A stretch of DNA of 64,000 nt from Phymorhynchus buccinoides (GCA_017654935.2 CM065687.1:28851489-28915488), one strand, 5' to 3'. Positions 44,415-57,300 are shown, counted from the stretch's first letter. Translations and numbers: made by a program. The notes: generated from the sequence alone by a model not told the origin.

Positions 44415-45030
44415 AAAAAACGATAAGTTAAAAATTCAAGGTCAGGTCATTAACAAAATCGTACTTTGTGCCATTGCATGACTTGATTAAGCCTACCAAT
44501 ATGCCAATGTTCGAAGTCTGTAACTGCAAAAAATGTGAAAGATAGGACCAAACACAGATTTGCACACATCAAAGGTCTAGGTTCTTGACCTTGAACCTTG
44601 ACTAGTACCCAAATCTAGAATTGCCTGTAGTCAATGCATCCTCATAGAAAGTTTGAACAATTGTAATCCATTGAACTTGAAGTGAAAAAAACATTGGCTT
44701 TGAAAGAATTGTGTGTCACGGCAAATTTCTAAGGTCAAGGTTACTTATGTGTTACCATTTTCTATGGGGCATTCCTGAGTGTGATAACCACCACTTAAAA
44801 TTGAAGCCATTTGTCTTTGGGTTATGAAGATACAGCTCGGATTTGAAATATATAATATAAAATATAGTTTTTCAAGGGAAAACTTAAGGTCAAGGTCAAC
44901 AAGGTCACACCTTTTCGTATGACCATCTGTGTACCAGATATACCACCACACAAAATATGAAGCAATTCTGCAAGTGGTTCAAGAGGTAAGGGCGAACAGA
45001 CACACATGTTGTTATACATCTCCAGATTTT
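44415..45030. repeat. Dispersed repeat with AGGTCA/TCAAGG motifs
   Basis: AAGGTCAGGTCATTAAC, TTGACCTTGAACCTTGACTA, AAGGTCAAGGTTAC, TAAGGTCAAGGTCAACAAGG TCACACC and CACAAAATATGAAGCAATTC. It is related in wording to 35,690-36,420 but in the other orientation. The block before the C tract (about 44,065-44,110) has the same motifs. Confidence 0.6.
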
Positions 45031-45599
45031 TTAAATTAGCATTGTTCACCAAATTGACTTGAATATTTCTAACAAATATTCAATCAAAACATTCGAAAAA
45101 AAATGGAAATAACCATACATACTGAAATGGAAGTTAGGAATTTCAAGCCCGTGTTGCATTACTTTTTGTTTTTGATTACCCCAAAATGGCTCATTGTTGT
45201 TTTGAGGACCTTTCAAACATCAGCATTTTTTCCAACTTCGCAAAGTCCATAATTTCAAAAAAAAGTGACCCTAACATTTTTGTTGGAGGCATAAACTTTT
45301 TGTGATAGTGGAGGACGGCATCCTCAAAAAATGGCTTTTAGCGTGTGTATTAAATGTTTGTTATAAGGTTCTCAAAAAATGGCCACTTTTAGTGTTTTGT
45401 CAAGAAAAAAAAAAAAAATAGCGGTAGTATGGTACTTTAAACTACCATAATCTCATGAATAAATTGCGATATTGACTTAATTCTTTTTTATTTCAGTATA
45501 ATGGGACAGTCTAGAAACATACTTAAAAATTAGATCATATTATTTGAGAAAGAAATTGGTGCCCGCGAGCTACATCATCATTAGTAAAAAGCCAAGGTG

Positions 45600-45870
45600 C
45601 TCTGTGTGTCTGAAAAAACGAAACGGGGCCTTAAACTCGCCGCTTTTGCGGACGATCGATTCCAAAGTTGCTGTTGAGCCCAACGGGGCGATGGCAACGG
45701 CAACCGAGGCGGCGTATCATTTGCGCGGTGCGAAAATGCGCGAAAACGCGTATCCGCCGGCCTCTCGGAGCCCGTAATCTACGGCGTTCGGGCCGATTGC
45801 CTTCGAATTTGGCAAGAAAGAGACCGGGGCGGGGACTATCCGTGTGCCAACCGGAAGCGAATCGGTTTCG
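45600..45870 (+). repeat. GC-rich dispersed repeat, copy 2
   Basis: Contains TTAAACTCGCCGCTTTTGCG, GCGGCGTATCATTTGCGCGG, AAACGCGTATCCGCCGGCCT and GATTGCCTTCGAATTTGGCA. Same order as 29,495-29,740 read on the minus strand. Confidence 0.8.
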
Positions 45871-45924
45871 AAAACTCGCGCGCTATACCACTCCGCCGTT
45901 CTTAAACCAAAGCGCTTCAAATTT

Positions 45925-46072
45925 GCTGTACTCAGCGTTACAGTACTTGGCGTTACCGTTACTAGCGTGACCGTTACTAGGCGTGACCGTTTACAGGCGT
46001 AACCGTGCTAGGCGTTACCGTTAATAGGGCGTTAACGTACTAGGCTTTGACCGTTACTAGGCGTACTGGTAT
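45925..46072. repeat. Short-unit minisatellite (~16-17 bp)
   Basis: About nine diverged units of the type ACTAGGCGTGACCGTT, with variants such as TACTTGGCGTTACCGTT and ACAGGCGTAACCGTG. Confidence 0.85.
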
Positions 46073-46139
46073 CAGCGATGCGTAGTTTGCAAAAAATGGA
46101 ATGAGTACAACATTAATGCACTACCAAAACACAGGAACA

Positions 46140-46144
46140 CACAC

Positions 46145-46183
<39 letters not shown>

Positions 46184-46740
46184 GCACGCACGTGCGCACG
46201 CACTCACGCACGCACCACGGCACACGCACACGCACACACACACACCACAGAGCAAAATATCATTAAATGTAAAAACTGATCACAGGCGTTGCATAGTGAA
46301 GAAAAAGGTTGCATTTTTGATTTGATGTAAACCTATCTCCAACATTAATATCAAATTGCTTTCATTTCAAAATAAAAAAAAAGTTGTTGAGGTTCTATTT
46401 CACTCATCTTACTTCTTTCATAAAAAAAAATGGTAAATCTATTTTTATATCAACTTTTGAAAGTTTTTGAGACATTGCGCACAAATATAAGTCCCATGAT
46501 TGATCGCCGTTTCAAGAATTAAGGGCGTTTCAAGCAAAAATGGTTCTTAATAGATATGAGGGTTACACAGACACAGGACACACAACACAACATGTGTGCA
46601 CGCACGCACACGCACACACACGTACACATTAAAAATTAATGTTCTTAATAAAAATAACTGAGAGAGACTGAGTGAGACAATCACCACACACACACACACA
46701 CACACACACACAACACACACACACACCACAGGAATGAAAG
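46140..46740. repeat. Three CA-rich tracts
   Basis: 46,140-46,248 (CA with CGCACG variants), 46,562-46,627 and 46,683-46,731. Unremarkable sequence lies between. Confidence 0.9.
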
Positions 46741-47084
46741 AAGACAAGAGATATCAAAACCATCCTTACAAGCTGTCGCCAAAAAGTCCAAATATTCCTG
46801 CCAGGGTGGCGTGACAGAAGCCGAAATAGCACTCCAGCACGCAGTGAATGAAGCCAAGGCCACGAACCCTGCAGACCACCAAGGCCGGCGCGTCAATTGA
46901 CAACGGTCTGCGAGCCAGAGAATTGGGGAAATACGGAGGCTCGTTCGCTTTCCCCACTGCCATTGCACTGCATGATTTAGGTCTAGGCCTATCGTTTGAT
47001 TTATTAGCTCAGCTTGCTATCAAAACCCACCGAGTGTAAACAGTTGCCAGTACAGGCACAGTTGCTCAACCAACCAATTTTAGT

Positions 47085-47162
47085 GCAAATACTCAGAGGG
47101 TAAGGTTAGGGTTGTTTACAAAACAACTTCTCACTGGCTCTAGCTGGGTAAGTTTTTTTTTA
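47085..47162 (-). repeat. Third copy of a segment next to the LINE 3' end
   Basis: TACTCAGAGGGTAAGGTTAG, GTTGTTTACAAAACAACTTC and CTAGCTGGGTAAG match 22,300-22,372 and, reversed, 7,172-7,250. It is therefore a dispersed repeat and not part of the LINE. Confidence 0.65.
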
Positions 47163-47689
47163 CCCAGGACATTATCTATTGGTCTTGTCATTTAGGCTAG
47201 TATGTTGATCATTTTAGGCTAGTATGATGTTACCACATGAATGTATTTGACTCGGCGAAGAAGAGCGGTTCATATGAAGCATAGCAGACAGCAACGAAGA
47301 AAGACGACGAATGATGAGGGAATAATTGATGAGTTACAGATAAGCTTTGGACTGCGGTTTTTTACCCTTTTTACTTTTTTTTTTAAACGTTCAAGTCGTA
47401 AGCAGATACATTAACGTTGTCCGTGTGTGGGGCACTTAAACTGGGGTCTATCACTTTCTCCAGCGCCGGAGAGAGTTTTAAAAGGGGATAATTGACAAAA
47501 GTAAAGACGCTCGGATATGATCGTGCTAGGATCGAGGGGGGTCGATTCGCTTTCTGACTAATTAACGGAGCGTGTTGCCAAAAATGTAAGTACCCATGTT
47601 TCACCAGGGATCATCCATCTCGATACTGTGAAAGTGGCGGCGATAAAACCCCCTAAATATGGTTGAATCCCGAAAACACACGCACGCAC

Positions 47690-48200
47690 ACAACACACCC
47701 ACACACCACACACACACACACGCTTCTCGCTTATAGTATATAGATTTAGAATATCAGAGATAGATATATGAGGAGAGATATGAACATATAGATAAACAGA
47801 GAAAAGGCGGAAAACAGAAAAAACAGATAACAGAGAGAGGATAGAGACAGACAGGCACAGGACAAAGAGCAGAGGACGACGCGACCCCCCCGAGAGAGTG
47901 CGAGAGTCAGAACAGACAGGACAGAAACAAACAGAGACAGAGCAAAGACAGCGACAAAGGCAGAGAGACGGACACAGAGAGACTGGAAAGAGAGACAGAC
48001 AAAGGCAGTGAGAAGAGAGTCTAGCGATGTGGAAAAAAGAAAACAGACAGATATAAACAGAGACTGATGAGAAGAGAGCTGACGAGAACGAGAGAGTCAG
48101 AAACGGCGAGAGACAGTCACACAGGTAGACGAGAGGACAGACAGGTAGACAGACAACAGACAGACGACAGGAAAGGGGAGAGACAGAGAGAGACAGACAG
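47690..48200. repeat. CA then GACAGA-rich low-complexity sequence
   Basis: CA run at 47,692-47,722, then about 450 bp of irregular GACAGA/AGAGAC words. A long minus-strand Cys/Ser/Leu frame here is compositional. Confidence 0.88.
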
Positions 48201-48309
48201 ATAGGCAAGCGACAGACCATGCACTGAGACGCGTAACCAAGAGACAAATAACCAGAACATGTGTGTGTGATGGAGGAGGTCTCTATTTTTCTAATGTAGG
48301 GGAGTATAT

Positions 48310-49690
48310 TGGAATAGAAAACAGGTAAACTAGAATCCTTGAAGGTCAGTGCAAGGCAGATGCATGTAAACGAAACTGAAGTAGACAAGCTTTTTAATAT
48401 GTTTCTGCTTTTGTATGCGGACGGCACAGTTATTTTAGCTGAATCCCCTGTCTCTTTACAAAATGCACTTGACGCTATGTATAGTTATTGTACTCACAAC
48501 AAACTTAAAGTAAATGTAGCTAAAACAAAAGTGGTTGTTTTTTCAAGGGGCAAAATAAGAAGAATTCCAGAATTTATAGTTATAACATGGGTAAATTAGA
48601 AGTTACTTCACGATTTCCAGGTTATCTTGGATATAACATTTAATATATAAATCAATAAGTTTAAGTTTTAGCACAGAGGCGAAGTTGTACGATACATGCT
48701 TCTAGAGAAATGTTTTAATTACTGCGTTAAAGTGCAGGAAAGCTGATGTTCCCTGTTGAAGTTATACAGATTGATTCTATTTCATTAAAAGTGACATTAA
48801 GCCCCATTTTATGTTGGGTTGCTTGAATTGAAGGTTTCGTGTCCCCAGTTATGCGATTTTGCAGTCCTTGAAATGCAATTAAAGTATATATAAATTAGTG
48901 CTGTGCTTAAACAAAATCTACGCCCCCTAAGTATATGGTTCTAGTGCTAGTGTAAAGGTCGTTATTCCTCCTATAGAGAGCTATGCCAAATGTCGTTATT
49001 ATATATGTTGAATTTTTTGTTTTTGAAAACTTTAGGGGATGATTCTAATGATGATAATATTTCTAGTATCATGTATAGATTATCTTTTGAAGTTATATAT
49101 TTCTGGTGAGCATAAAGCTAATTTTCTTCAAACAGTACATACTACATTAAATTCTTTGGGTTTCAGTGATGTTTGGCTTAGCCAGTATAATATTAATTTC
49201 AGTCAACATTATTTCAAAAAACAAATAAATCGGCGTCAGCGTGACCAGTTTGTCCAGACCTGGCAGGCTGAGTTAAACACAAACAAACTTTACACAAACT
49301 ACAGAATATTTAAGGAAAATTTTGTGTTAGAAAAATATTTGACCATTCTCCCTGAATACCAGGCCAAAATTAATGTATTCTCAAATTTAGAGTATTAAAT
49401 CACAGGTTACCTATTCAGCAAGGACGTTTTCAGGGAATTGTTCATGGAGAGAGAATGTGCAATAAGTTTGAATCAAATGATTTGGGGGATGAATTTCGTT
49501 TTGTTTTCAATTGTTATTTCTTTAGCAATTAGCAGAAAACTGTTGTTGAAGCCTTTTTTTTTGTATTACAAACACCCTAATATTATTAAGTTCGACAAAC
49601 TATTTACAACACGTAATAAGAAAACTCTGCAAAATGTAGCAAAATTTGTTAATGTTATTATGCATAGCCACTGATTGTTAACATTTCATT
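48310..49690 (+). mobile_element. Non-LTR retrotransposon remnant (RT palm and C-terminal region)
   Basis: At 48,339-48,599 the frame reads LLLYADGTVILAESPVSLQN then KLKVNVAKTKVVVFSRGK. This is the RT palm region with YADG in place of catalytic YADD. From 49,039 the C-terminal region follows: HTTLNSLGFSDVWLSQYNIN, RQRDQFVQTWQAELNTNKL, and in another frame RLPIQQGRFQGIVHGERMC. Many stops and shifts. The C-terminal pattern differs from the CR1 and L2 copies, so it is a third LINE group. The clade is uncertain. Confidence 0.75.
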
Positions 49691-49719
49691 GCTCTTTGTC
49701 TATTGTATTATTATGGATG

Positions 49720-49800
49720 TGCTTGTGCGTGTGTCTACGTATGTGTGCGTATGTGTATGAGCATACGTGTGTATTTGTACGCACATGTAGGTAAACATGT
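49720..49800. repeat. TG-rich tract
   Basis: Irregular TGTG/TACG words. A (CTT)n run lies at about 49,957-49,989. Confidence 0.8.
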
Positions 49801-50374
49801 GTATTAGGAGGCGGGAATAGAGAGAGAGCATGAATGGCGTTGTGCTGGTGTGCGCATTGCCTTTTAAATTAAAGCGAACAACCAAAAGGGTCTGCTGATG
49901 TCCATATGGCCTTTGGTCGAGAAGACGAAAATTAAATTCGTTCGGTCTGGTTTCTTCTTCGTCTTCTTCTTCTTCTTCTTCTTCTTCTTTTCTTGGACAA
50001 TGCACAAATAAGCAACAAAATTATATGGAAAAAAACGAAACAACAAAAAGAGAAACAGGGAAACGGATACAAAAAAATATAAGCAAAAAAGAAAAACTGA
50101 GAAAACTATGATTTAATACCCATACTTGAAAATAAATTAATGTACACATCCAAAGAAAACATTATTCCGTTTAGGACCACAGTCACACTTAATTTAAAAA
50201 AAAGACCTGAGTTTGAGGAGTTTTAGGTTATGCATGGCTATCGCATGGGTTAAACAAACAAAAAGACATCAAATAACCAAATTAGTAACTATTGGTTCAA
50301 ATGGAATCTTTCTTTAAAAAAAATTTCTTAAATTATGTTTTACCGCAGAAACACTATAATATCATCCAAACAGG

Positions 50375-50535
50375 AGAGAGAGAGGAGAGAGAGAGAGAGA
50401 CTGGGTGTGGTGTGTTAGGTGGTGTGCGTTGTTGCCCCTCGTGCGCGTGCGTGTGTGCGCGTGTGCATGTGAGTGTGTCGTGTGCATGTGCATGTGTGTG
50501 CGTGCGTGGCGTGTGGAGTGTGTACGTGCAACCTG
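50375..50535. repeat. GA and TG/CG low-complexity block
   Basis: GA run 50,373-50,400 and TG/CG-rich sequence 50,405-50,530. CT-rich sequence lies at 50,814-50,893. Confidence 0.88.
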
Positions 50536-51029
50536 TGATTTCATCGTTTCTTGTATTACGATAAGATATATTTGGCTAAAAAGCTGGTAATGTCGCTAGA
50601 AATGCAAGTGAAAGTAGACAACATTGAGGCCTGAAAAACTTTAATTGATTACCAGAGAAAGTCGAAGATCAGTTGTTTTGGGGGTACTGCGTTCTTTAAA
50701 CGATTTTATTCATTAAATTGCCTGCTGATGTATAAGTAGCCTTAGATTAAACGCATATAACGCACACATACCTGATACAGTGACACACACACTGGTCGTG
50801 AGTGTGACACACACACTCTCTCTTCTCTCTCTTCTCTACTCTCTCGCTCTCTCTCCTCGCTCTCTCTCTCTCTCTCTCTTCTTCTCTCTCTTCAGTATAC
50901 TCAACACGCCACTTCCCACATTATATTGGACCATTCTGGTCCTGACCTCGAGGTCCTTTGAAAGAAAAACAGAACAATGGGGCCCTTTCCATTCTTTACC
51001 AAGGACATGACTTTGTGTTCTTCTCTTCT

Positions 51030-51362
51030 CCCATTGGGGGATGTGTATCATGCCCCACGCCAAGTCTTCATTTAGAATGCTATTGGCGCACAGGATGCAT
51101 GGTTGTGAGTTCGTGTCATCCATTTCACTCATACCGAATATTGGAAGGGGCTTTAACGTGTGCGCAAGATTTTGTTGCGGAGTTCTCACAAGGGTCTTGG
51201 GTTTTATTTCTACATTCCGAAGGACCAGGAAAATAGAAGTAAAGGATCTTTCCAAGGATACAAACACTATGAGTATGACCATCCGGGTTCAAAAACCACC
51301 GCACACGCAAACCTGTTGGATTACAAGCGGCGACTCTAGCCATCCGGCCACGGGCCTCCTAA
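51030..51362 (-). mobile_element. tRNA-derived SINE, second family
   Basis: Read on the minus strand, the head AGGCCCGTGGCCGGATGGCT, AGAGTCGCCGCTTGTAATCC and a B-box-like GGTTTTTGAACCCGG (about 51,285-51,360) resembles a tRNA whose anticodon loop contains TGT (Thr-like). The rest runs on through AAGATCCTTTACTTC and CCAAGACCCTTGTGAG with no tRNA fold. A true tRNA gene is excluded because the B box is damaged and no acceptor stem closes. Confidence 0.55.
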
Positions 51363-51815
51363 TTAATTCACCCAGCCAGCGTGCTCTGTTCAGCGGGTTA
51401 TTAAGAATGATGCTACATCAAGCACTTGAGAAATGGGAACTAGGAATATATATATGGTAGTGAAGAAACAAAGAGGATGAGAGGGGGGGGAACTGATTGA
51501 TTGCTGAACAAAAAGGTAATCCTGCACCGCTGACACACAGGGGGCGGTCTGCAGTGAAGGTGCCGAGTGAGTCTTGCCGCAGGGCAGGTCGTTTTCACTC
51601 CCTGATGGTCATTTGGAGAAAGGAATGCGTCCCGATACTGACATGACACTGGATGTGTTGGAACTGCAGATAGTGTCCACCTGCTGAGGAGGAAATGTAC
51701 CAGTTTTGTTACAAGTCAGGCTCTCTCCGCAACAAAATCACCTCTCTCTCTCCTCTCTCTCTCTCCTCTCTCTTTTTTCGCTCTCTCTCTCCCTCTCCTC
51801 CTTTCACTGTTTCAG

Positions 51816-52079
51816 AACCCAGGATGCTTTGGCATGAAGCTGCCTCACTCTCTCAATTTCTGGAAAGAATCTGCTCGGATGATGAGGGTTGGGCAGAAAG
51901 TGCTGTGCCGACGTGAAAGAATGGCACCGACCAGCAATGGTGAATGCGGCTCCTGTGGCTCAGGAGTCAGAGCGGCAAATAATTGGTTGCGCTGTCAGAG
52001 ACCAGCACCGCAGGACAAAGAGGCAAACTTTGCTGTGTGCCGTTCCCTTGATGAAGAAGCCCAAGAGGCGGGGTGCTAG
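51816..52079 (+). pseudogene. NitFhit, first recognisable Nit exon, frame-disrupted
   Basis: Acceptor ttcactgtttcag. Near its end it encodes [20 protein letters not shown], which fits the Nit1 N-terminus (..STPDK..NF..C..L..EA...GA). Just upstream, the expected VCQ.TSTA pattern can be read only in another frame ([10 protein letters not shown]). Downstream, GC*VYFL is expected to be AR.VFLP before the PE of the next exon. No single frame joins this exon to 52,822, so at least two indels are needed, or the boundaries differ. Confidence 0.6.
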
Positions 52080-54315
52080 GTATACTTCTTAAAAATCTGT
52101 CAGAGTCATGAATTCAAGTTTGGAAAGGTTTGATTCATCACGGTTGTAATTATAGCACTTAATTCCGGCACTCTTGCTTTCCCTCTCCATAATCGAAATT
52201 ACTGCGGCGGTATTCCTTATGTTGCTGATTCCAGTGTTGTCTATACTGTAGCATGTTTTTGTACTGTAGCACTAGTGTGTTTTTTCAGGTGAAAGCCAGA
52301 AGATTACTATAAAAAAGATATAAAAGAAGGCTGAAAGGGACTCTAGTTATTACCTGACCATTTTTTTTATAGTGGTGTGCGGTTAGCATGCTAATACTAA
52401 TACTATGCATAGTTTGCACTCAATGTTTGTAAAACATTTAGTTTATATTAATTTTATACTTTAAATTATTGGAAAGCCATTTGTTCCTAACCAATCGAAC
52501 AAACCCATGTTACCCAGACATCATTATAAATAAAACTAAAATGGTTTTTATTACATTTTGTTATCTTTTTTCAACAAATAGCTTTTGTTTAAATTCCATA
52601 TTGTTGCAACATGTTTTTGGAACTTGACCTGGTGGTGTGTGTGTGTGCGTAGTGTTGTGTGCATTCGTGCATGCATATTTGTGTTTGTGTGTTGTGCGCG
52701 TGCTCGCTCAAATCATGTGCATGGCTGCAACTTTGAGATGTTCTGCAAACACGTGTTCACGTGTCATTTTCCCCTTACTATCTGTGTCTGTGTTGCTTGA
52801 ACAGATCGGGTGTTTCTGCAGAGGCGTGCGACTACATTCTGAGTCCAAGGAGCAGTCGGGGCCATGGGAGAGCCTCATGGCGGCAATTTGATGTTCCCTT
52901 TACCGTGAGGCTGCTAGAAAAAAACTCAACTGTGGTGTCTGGGGAGGGTTTCATCGAAAGGTAAGTGACCTTAAGACCCCCCAGATCACTGTGCTCAAAA
53001 TCAGGGTCTACGTGTTTCTCTCTTATAGTGGTAAGAAATCTCGTTTTTGACAGGTTTACTCCCATGCTAAATGCCCCCAATTGAAAACGAAACATCATTT
53101 TAAAAGAAAACAGCCTCAATTTCAAGTTGGGGCTTTTGTATATAGGGTGTCACAGCTACCCAGAAAAAAACAAGGGAATTAATCGCGGTGGTCAGTGGTC
53201 TTCAACTCTTCTATTGCATCATGGGTGAAGGTATTCGCCTAGTTACATACACTTCACTCCCACCAGATGCAAGGACATATTCACTGTCCAATGGCCTGCC
53301 GCGGTTTACCTATTTTCAGAGCCTTATGTCAGTGATTTTTTCTCCGTTAAAGCAGCGCATTCCCACTCAATAAAATAGTTACCCCCCCACTGTCGTTGAG
53401 GATGCAATGGACAACCCAAGAAACGTCAAAAAAAATGTTGCGCTAGAGGAGTTAAAAACTTAAGGGATGTGGGGGGTATTTGAGAGATGTGCTCTCAGGT
53501 GTTGCTTACACAGAGAAGATGAAAGTCTCTGGACAACCGTAAGACTCACATGAGACTTTCCAAGTCCAATGTTTTTATTTGTTCACAGCTTCAGTTACAA
53601 AGGACGTTTAGATCTTTACTCAGCGACATGAGGACACGTCCCAACAATAGATACAATCTGCATGCAAAAGACAGTGTACACAGAAGATGCACACACAGTA
53701 CAACAGGGGACACTCACTTATCCACACATACATTTACATGCCCCCCCCCACACACACACACATAAACCACACACCACACCCAACTTATAACTTTGATGGT
53801 CTCAGCATTCCAACTTTATGCAAGCTCGTTTAACTGTTTTTAAAAACCACTTAACAACTTTTCAAAACTAACTTTATCAAACTTTGTTACATCATAATAA
53901 AAATTTTCCTCAACAGGGAACAGAAAATGACAGCAGGAAGACTTCGCAACACCCATCTTGCTATCGACAGCCAAGGGAATATTGTGGCCACATACAGCAA
54001 AAGCCACCTGTTTGACCTTGACCTGCAAGGTCGTGTGCGACTCTGTGAGAGCGACTACACCATTCCTGGGAAAAGCATAGTCAGTCCTGTTTCCACCCCT
54101 GTGGGTAGAGTAGCCCTGTCTACGGTATCCTTACTGACTGTTCCAGTGTGCGTATTTTCTTTTCTTTCTTTTTTGTTTGTTTTTGTGGTCCCATCTTCTT
54201 GGCTGTGCAGTGGTGTTGCTACTAAGCTGCTCATTCCTGTATGTTTTAAGAGTTGTGTGTGTGTGTGTGTAGTGCGCGCATGTGTGTGTGTCTGTCTGTG
54301 TGAGTGAGTGAATGA

Positions 54316-54358
<43 letters not shown>

Positions 54359-57300
54359 GTGTGTGTGTGTGTTATAAATGTGTGTGTGTGTGTGTGTGGG
54401 TGGTGTGTGTGTGTGTGTGTGTGTGTGTGTTTATTCAACCGGAATTTGATTGAAATTTTAGCTGTATTTTAAATCAAAATTCTTTTCGCATGTTTGGTAC
54501 CCATTGAAAGTGCTTCAGATTATTCTCAAACTTCATGGGTCATATCACTATCATTCATATGACCCCTGACTACAGAAAATGAGGGGTCATTTCCAGAATA
54601 AGGGGCAATTAATGAACTATGAGCTTCAGATTGTTTTCACTCTTCGTAAGTCATGTGAACCCTGGTTGCTCAAAGTGACGGGCAAATTTGTGTCATTGAC
54701 CCGGGACCCCTGACAATATGATTCCGACGCTCTGCATGGGTATTCTGCAGTGTCCCCAGTCTTCTTTAACAAACAACTCAGTGCTACGATGTGCGTTTCC
54801 CCGAGCTGTCAATAGCGCTGACTCATCAGGGAACCGACATTCTGACGTACCCCTCAGCGTTCACGCAGACTACTGGCATGGCTCACTGGGAAGTATTGCT
54901 CCGAGCGCGCGCCATTGAAAACCAGTGCTATGTCATCGCCGCGGCTCAGACAGGAAAGCACAACGCCAAGAGATCTTCTTATGGACATGCCATGGTAAAG
55001 TATAGGATTAAAAGTTGTATGGACATGCCATGGGAATGTGTAGGATAAAGAATAGTGTTATGGGCGTGTCCTGGTGCAGTTTTGTATGTAAAAAAACCAA
55101 TGCTAAAGGCTTGTGTAGGTCTGTTTGTTTAATAAATGGTCAGAATTGCTTTTCTTTGACACTTTAAGATTAATTTACTGCCACAGTAACATGGCATTTC
55201 GATGACACAATCATGAACATAAGAGTTGTTCATTCGTCTCAGCGTTTGTTTCTGCCTTTGTAGGACTAGGAGTATGATAGTGGAGTGGTGAAGTATCATT
55301 GATGAGTGAGCATATTTATCTCTTTCCCAATTTTGGGGGGATTAGGTATCAGATGGCTCTGTTACTTTAGTAACTCCTAAATGAAAGTTGTAAATGTTGT
55401 TATCAAGTCTGATTTTGTGCATGAGTTATGCTCAAAAGCAGGCGTGTGCTATTGTTTAATATATACCACTATGTGCACATTTGTTAGTATGGGATGTTTA
55501 TTTATTTATTATGTGTTTATCATTTTTTCCAGATCGTAGATCCCTGGGGTACTGTAGTAGCCCAGTGCAGGGAAGGTACAGACGTGGCTGTGGCAGAGAT
55601 AGACTTGAGCTACTTGGCAAAAATCCGACAAGAAATGCCAGTGCAGAGTCACAGACGTCATGACCTTTACCCGCAGGTCTTTGCTCTAAAGTGCTGTGCA
55701 GGTGAGTTTGCATGAAGCAAGGAACGGATTCTTGCATTTCATCATTGGCATAAAATTCTTCTTGTTTTTCAATGTTATACGGTCATGCTAAAATCTTGCA
55801 TTTCATCATTGGCATAAAATTCTTCTTGTTTTTCAATGTTATAGTACTTATACGGTCATGCTAAAATCTTGCATTTCATCATTGGCATAAAATTCTTCTT
55901 GTTTTTCAATGTTATAGTACTTATACGGTCATGCTAAAATCTTGCATTTCATCATTGGCATAAAATTCTTCTTGTTTTTCAATGTTACACAGTCGTACTA
56001 CAAATAAATCTAATGGAGAAACAAGAAACATAATTATGACAAGCTTGCCACTATCTGCCAAGTAATTTATCCCACCCACACCCCACTTTTATTTTTTTAT
56101 TATAAAGATTTTGAGGTTAAATTCAATTGCTGGAAAATGAAATGAAAAATCCATTGCATTGCAAAATAAGGACGTTTAAAGAGGATTTAAACACATATGT
56201 CTCCTTGCTTTTCCCCCCTTCACTCTGTCTAAGAAAAATGCAAAACAGAATATGCAGTAATGCTTACTTGGTTGACAATGTAAAACTAATGTGTATTCCT
56301 ATTATATGAATGCAATTATATTCACCTATGCTTCACTTCATAACTTCCAAACTTCGCTTTATGGTGAGTGCGATAACTTTCATATACACATTAAAAAGAC
56401 ACATTTTTTCCCTTTTAAACATCCTTCTGTGCCGGCTATTAACAGCACAGGCGCCACCAATTTTTTGAATGCAGCAAAATCGTGACTTAGCAGCAAAGTA
56501 TACCAGTGGCAAGTACTGAAGCATTATAGAGAATGTATATATACGTCGTCAGTACTGAAGAAGTTAATCTTCTTCTTTTTTCTTCGATCGCTCAGACAGT
56601 TTCCTGTCAATTATGAGCGCAGATGCGTCATGCAGCCATCATGCGCCTAACTAAGAAATAGTTAGGCCCAGCAAGTCCGGCCGACTTCGGCTGGAGGAAA
56701 TCTTTTTAAGAAAAAAGTGTTTCTTGAAAAAAAGGCAGGAGAATGGGACCGGTAAGGCAGAAAGATAGTAGATGACAGAAAGCAAAAGGAAAAAGCAGAG
56801 TCAAAGAGAGCGATAGACTAGAGGAAGTTACAAGCACAGAACTTCCAGAAGGTGGGGGAACTATTTATACAAAAGGTATCCCCACGGGGGTGAGAAGTTA
56901 ATAATGTTGTGCATTTTTTTCCATCCCAGATGGAATTGATGATCAAGCAGAATACCAGTTTGGCCATGTGACATTGGAGTCCAGTTGCGTCTTTGCTCGC
57001 TCTGCACACTCCATTGCTTTTGTCAACATCAAACCTGTTCTGCCTGGACGTATCCTTGACTTAGTTTATGCATGGAATGTCGTCGGTGAAATTCAAAAAC
57101 CTTGTATCTCATATTTTGGTAGTTTTGAGAAAAATGAAAAATAAACTGTTTTAAAAATTAACCGCGTTTACCACAATTGATTAACTATGATGAATATGTT
57201 GTTCAAGACATTGCTAGTTTAGTCCTGCATTTTGTTAAAATTACTTAATTTTTTATTTTTTTTAGACTTTGAAAAGAACGAAGATACGAGTTTTTTGTCC

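Noticed and set aside
44131..44481. Gly-rich or Pro-rich structural protein
   Set aside because: Pure consequence of the C-rich tract.
47558..48427. 289-codon Cys/Ser/Leu-rich minus-strand frame
   Set aside because: The region is irregular GACAGA simple sequence. No signal peptide, domain or conserved spacing is visible, and it overlaps the LINE remnant.
51041..51460. 139-codon plus-strand ORF
   Set aside because: Lies over a tRNA-derived SINE read in the wrong direction.
53959..54010. Nuclear-receptor half-sites TTTGACCTTGACCTGC in NitFhit
   Set aside because: Here the motif is coding sequence (FDLDL) and needs no regulatory explanation.
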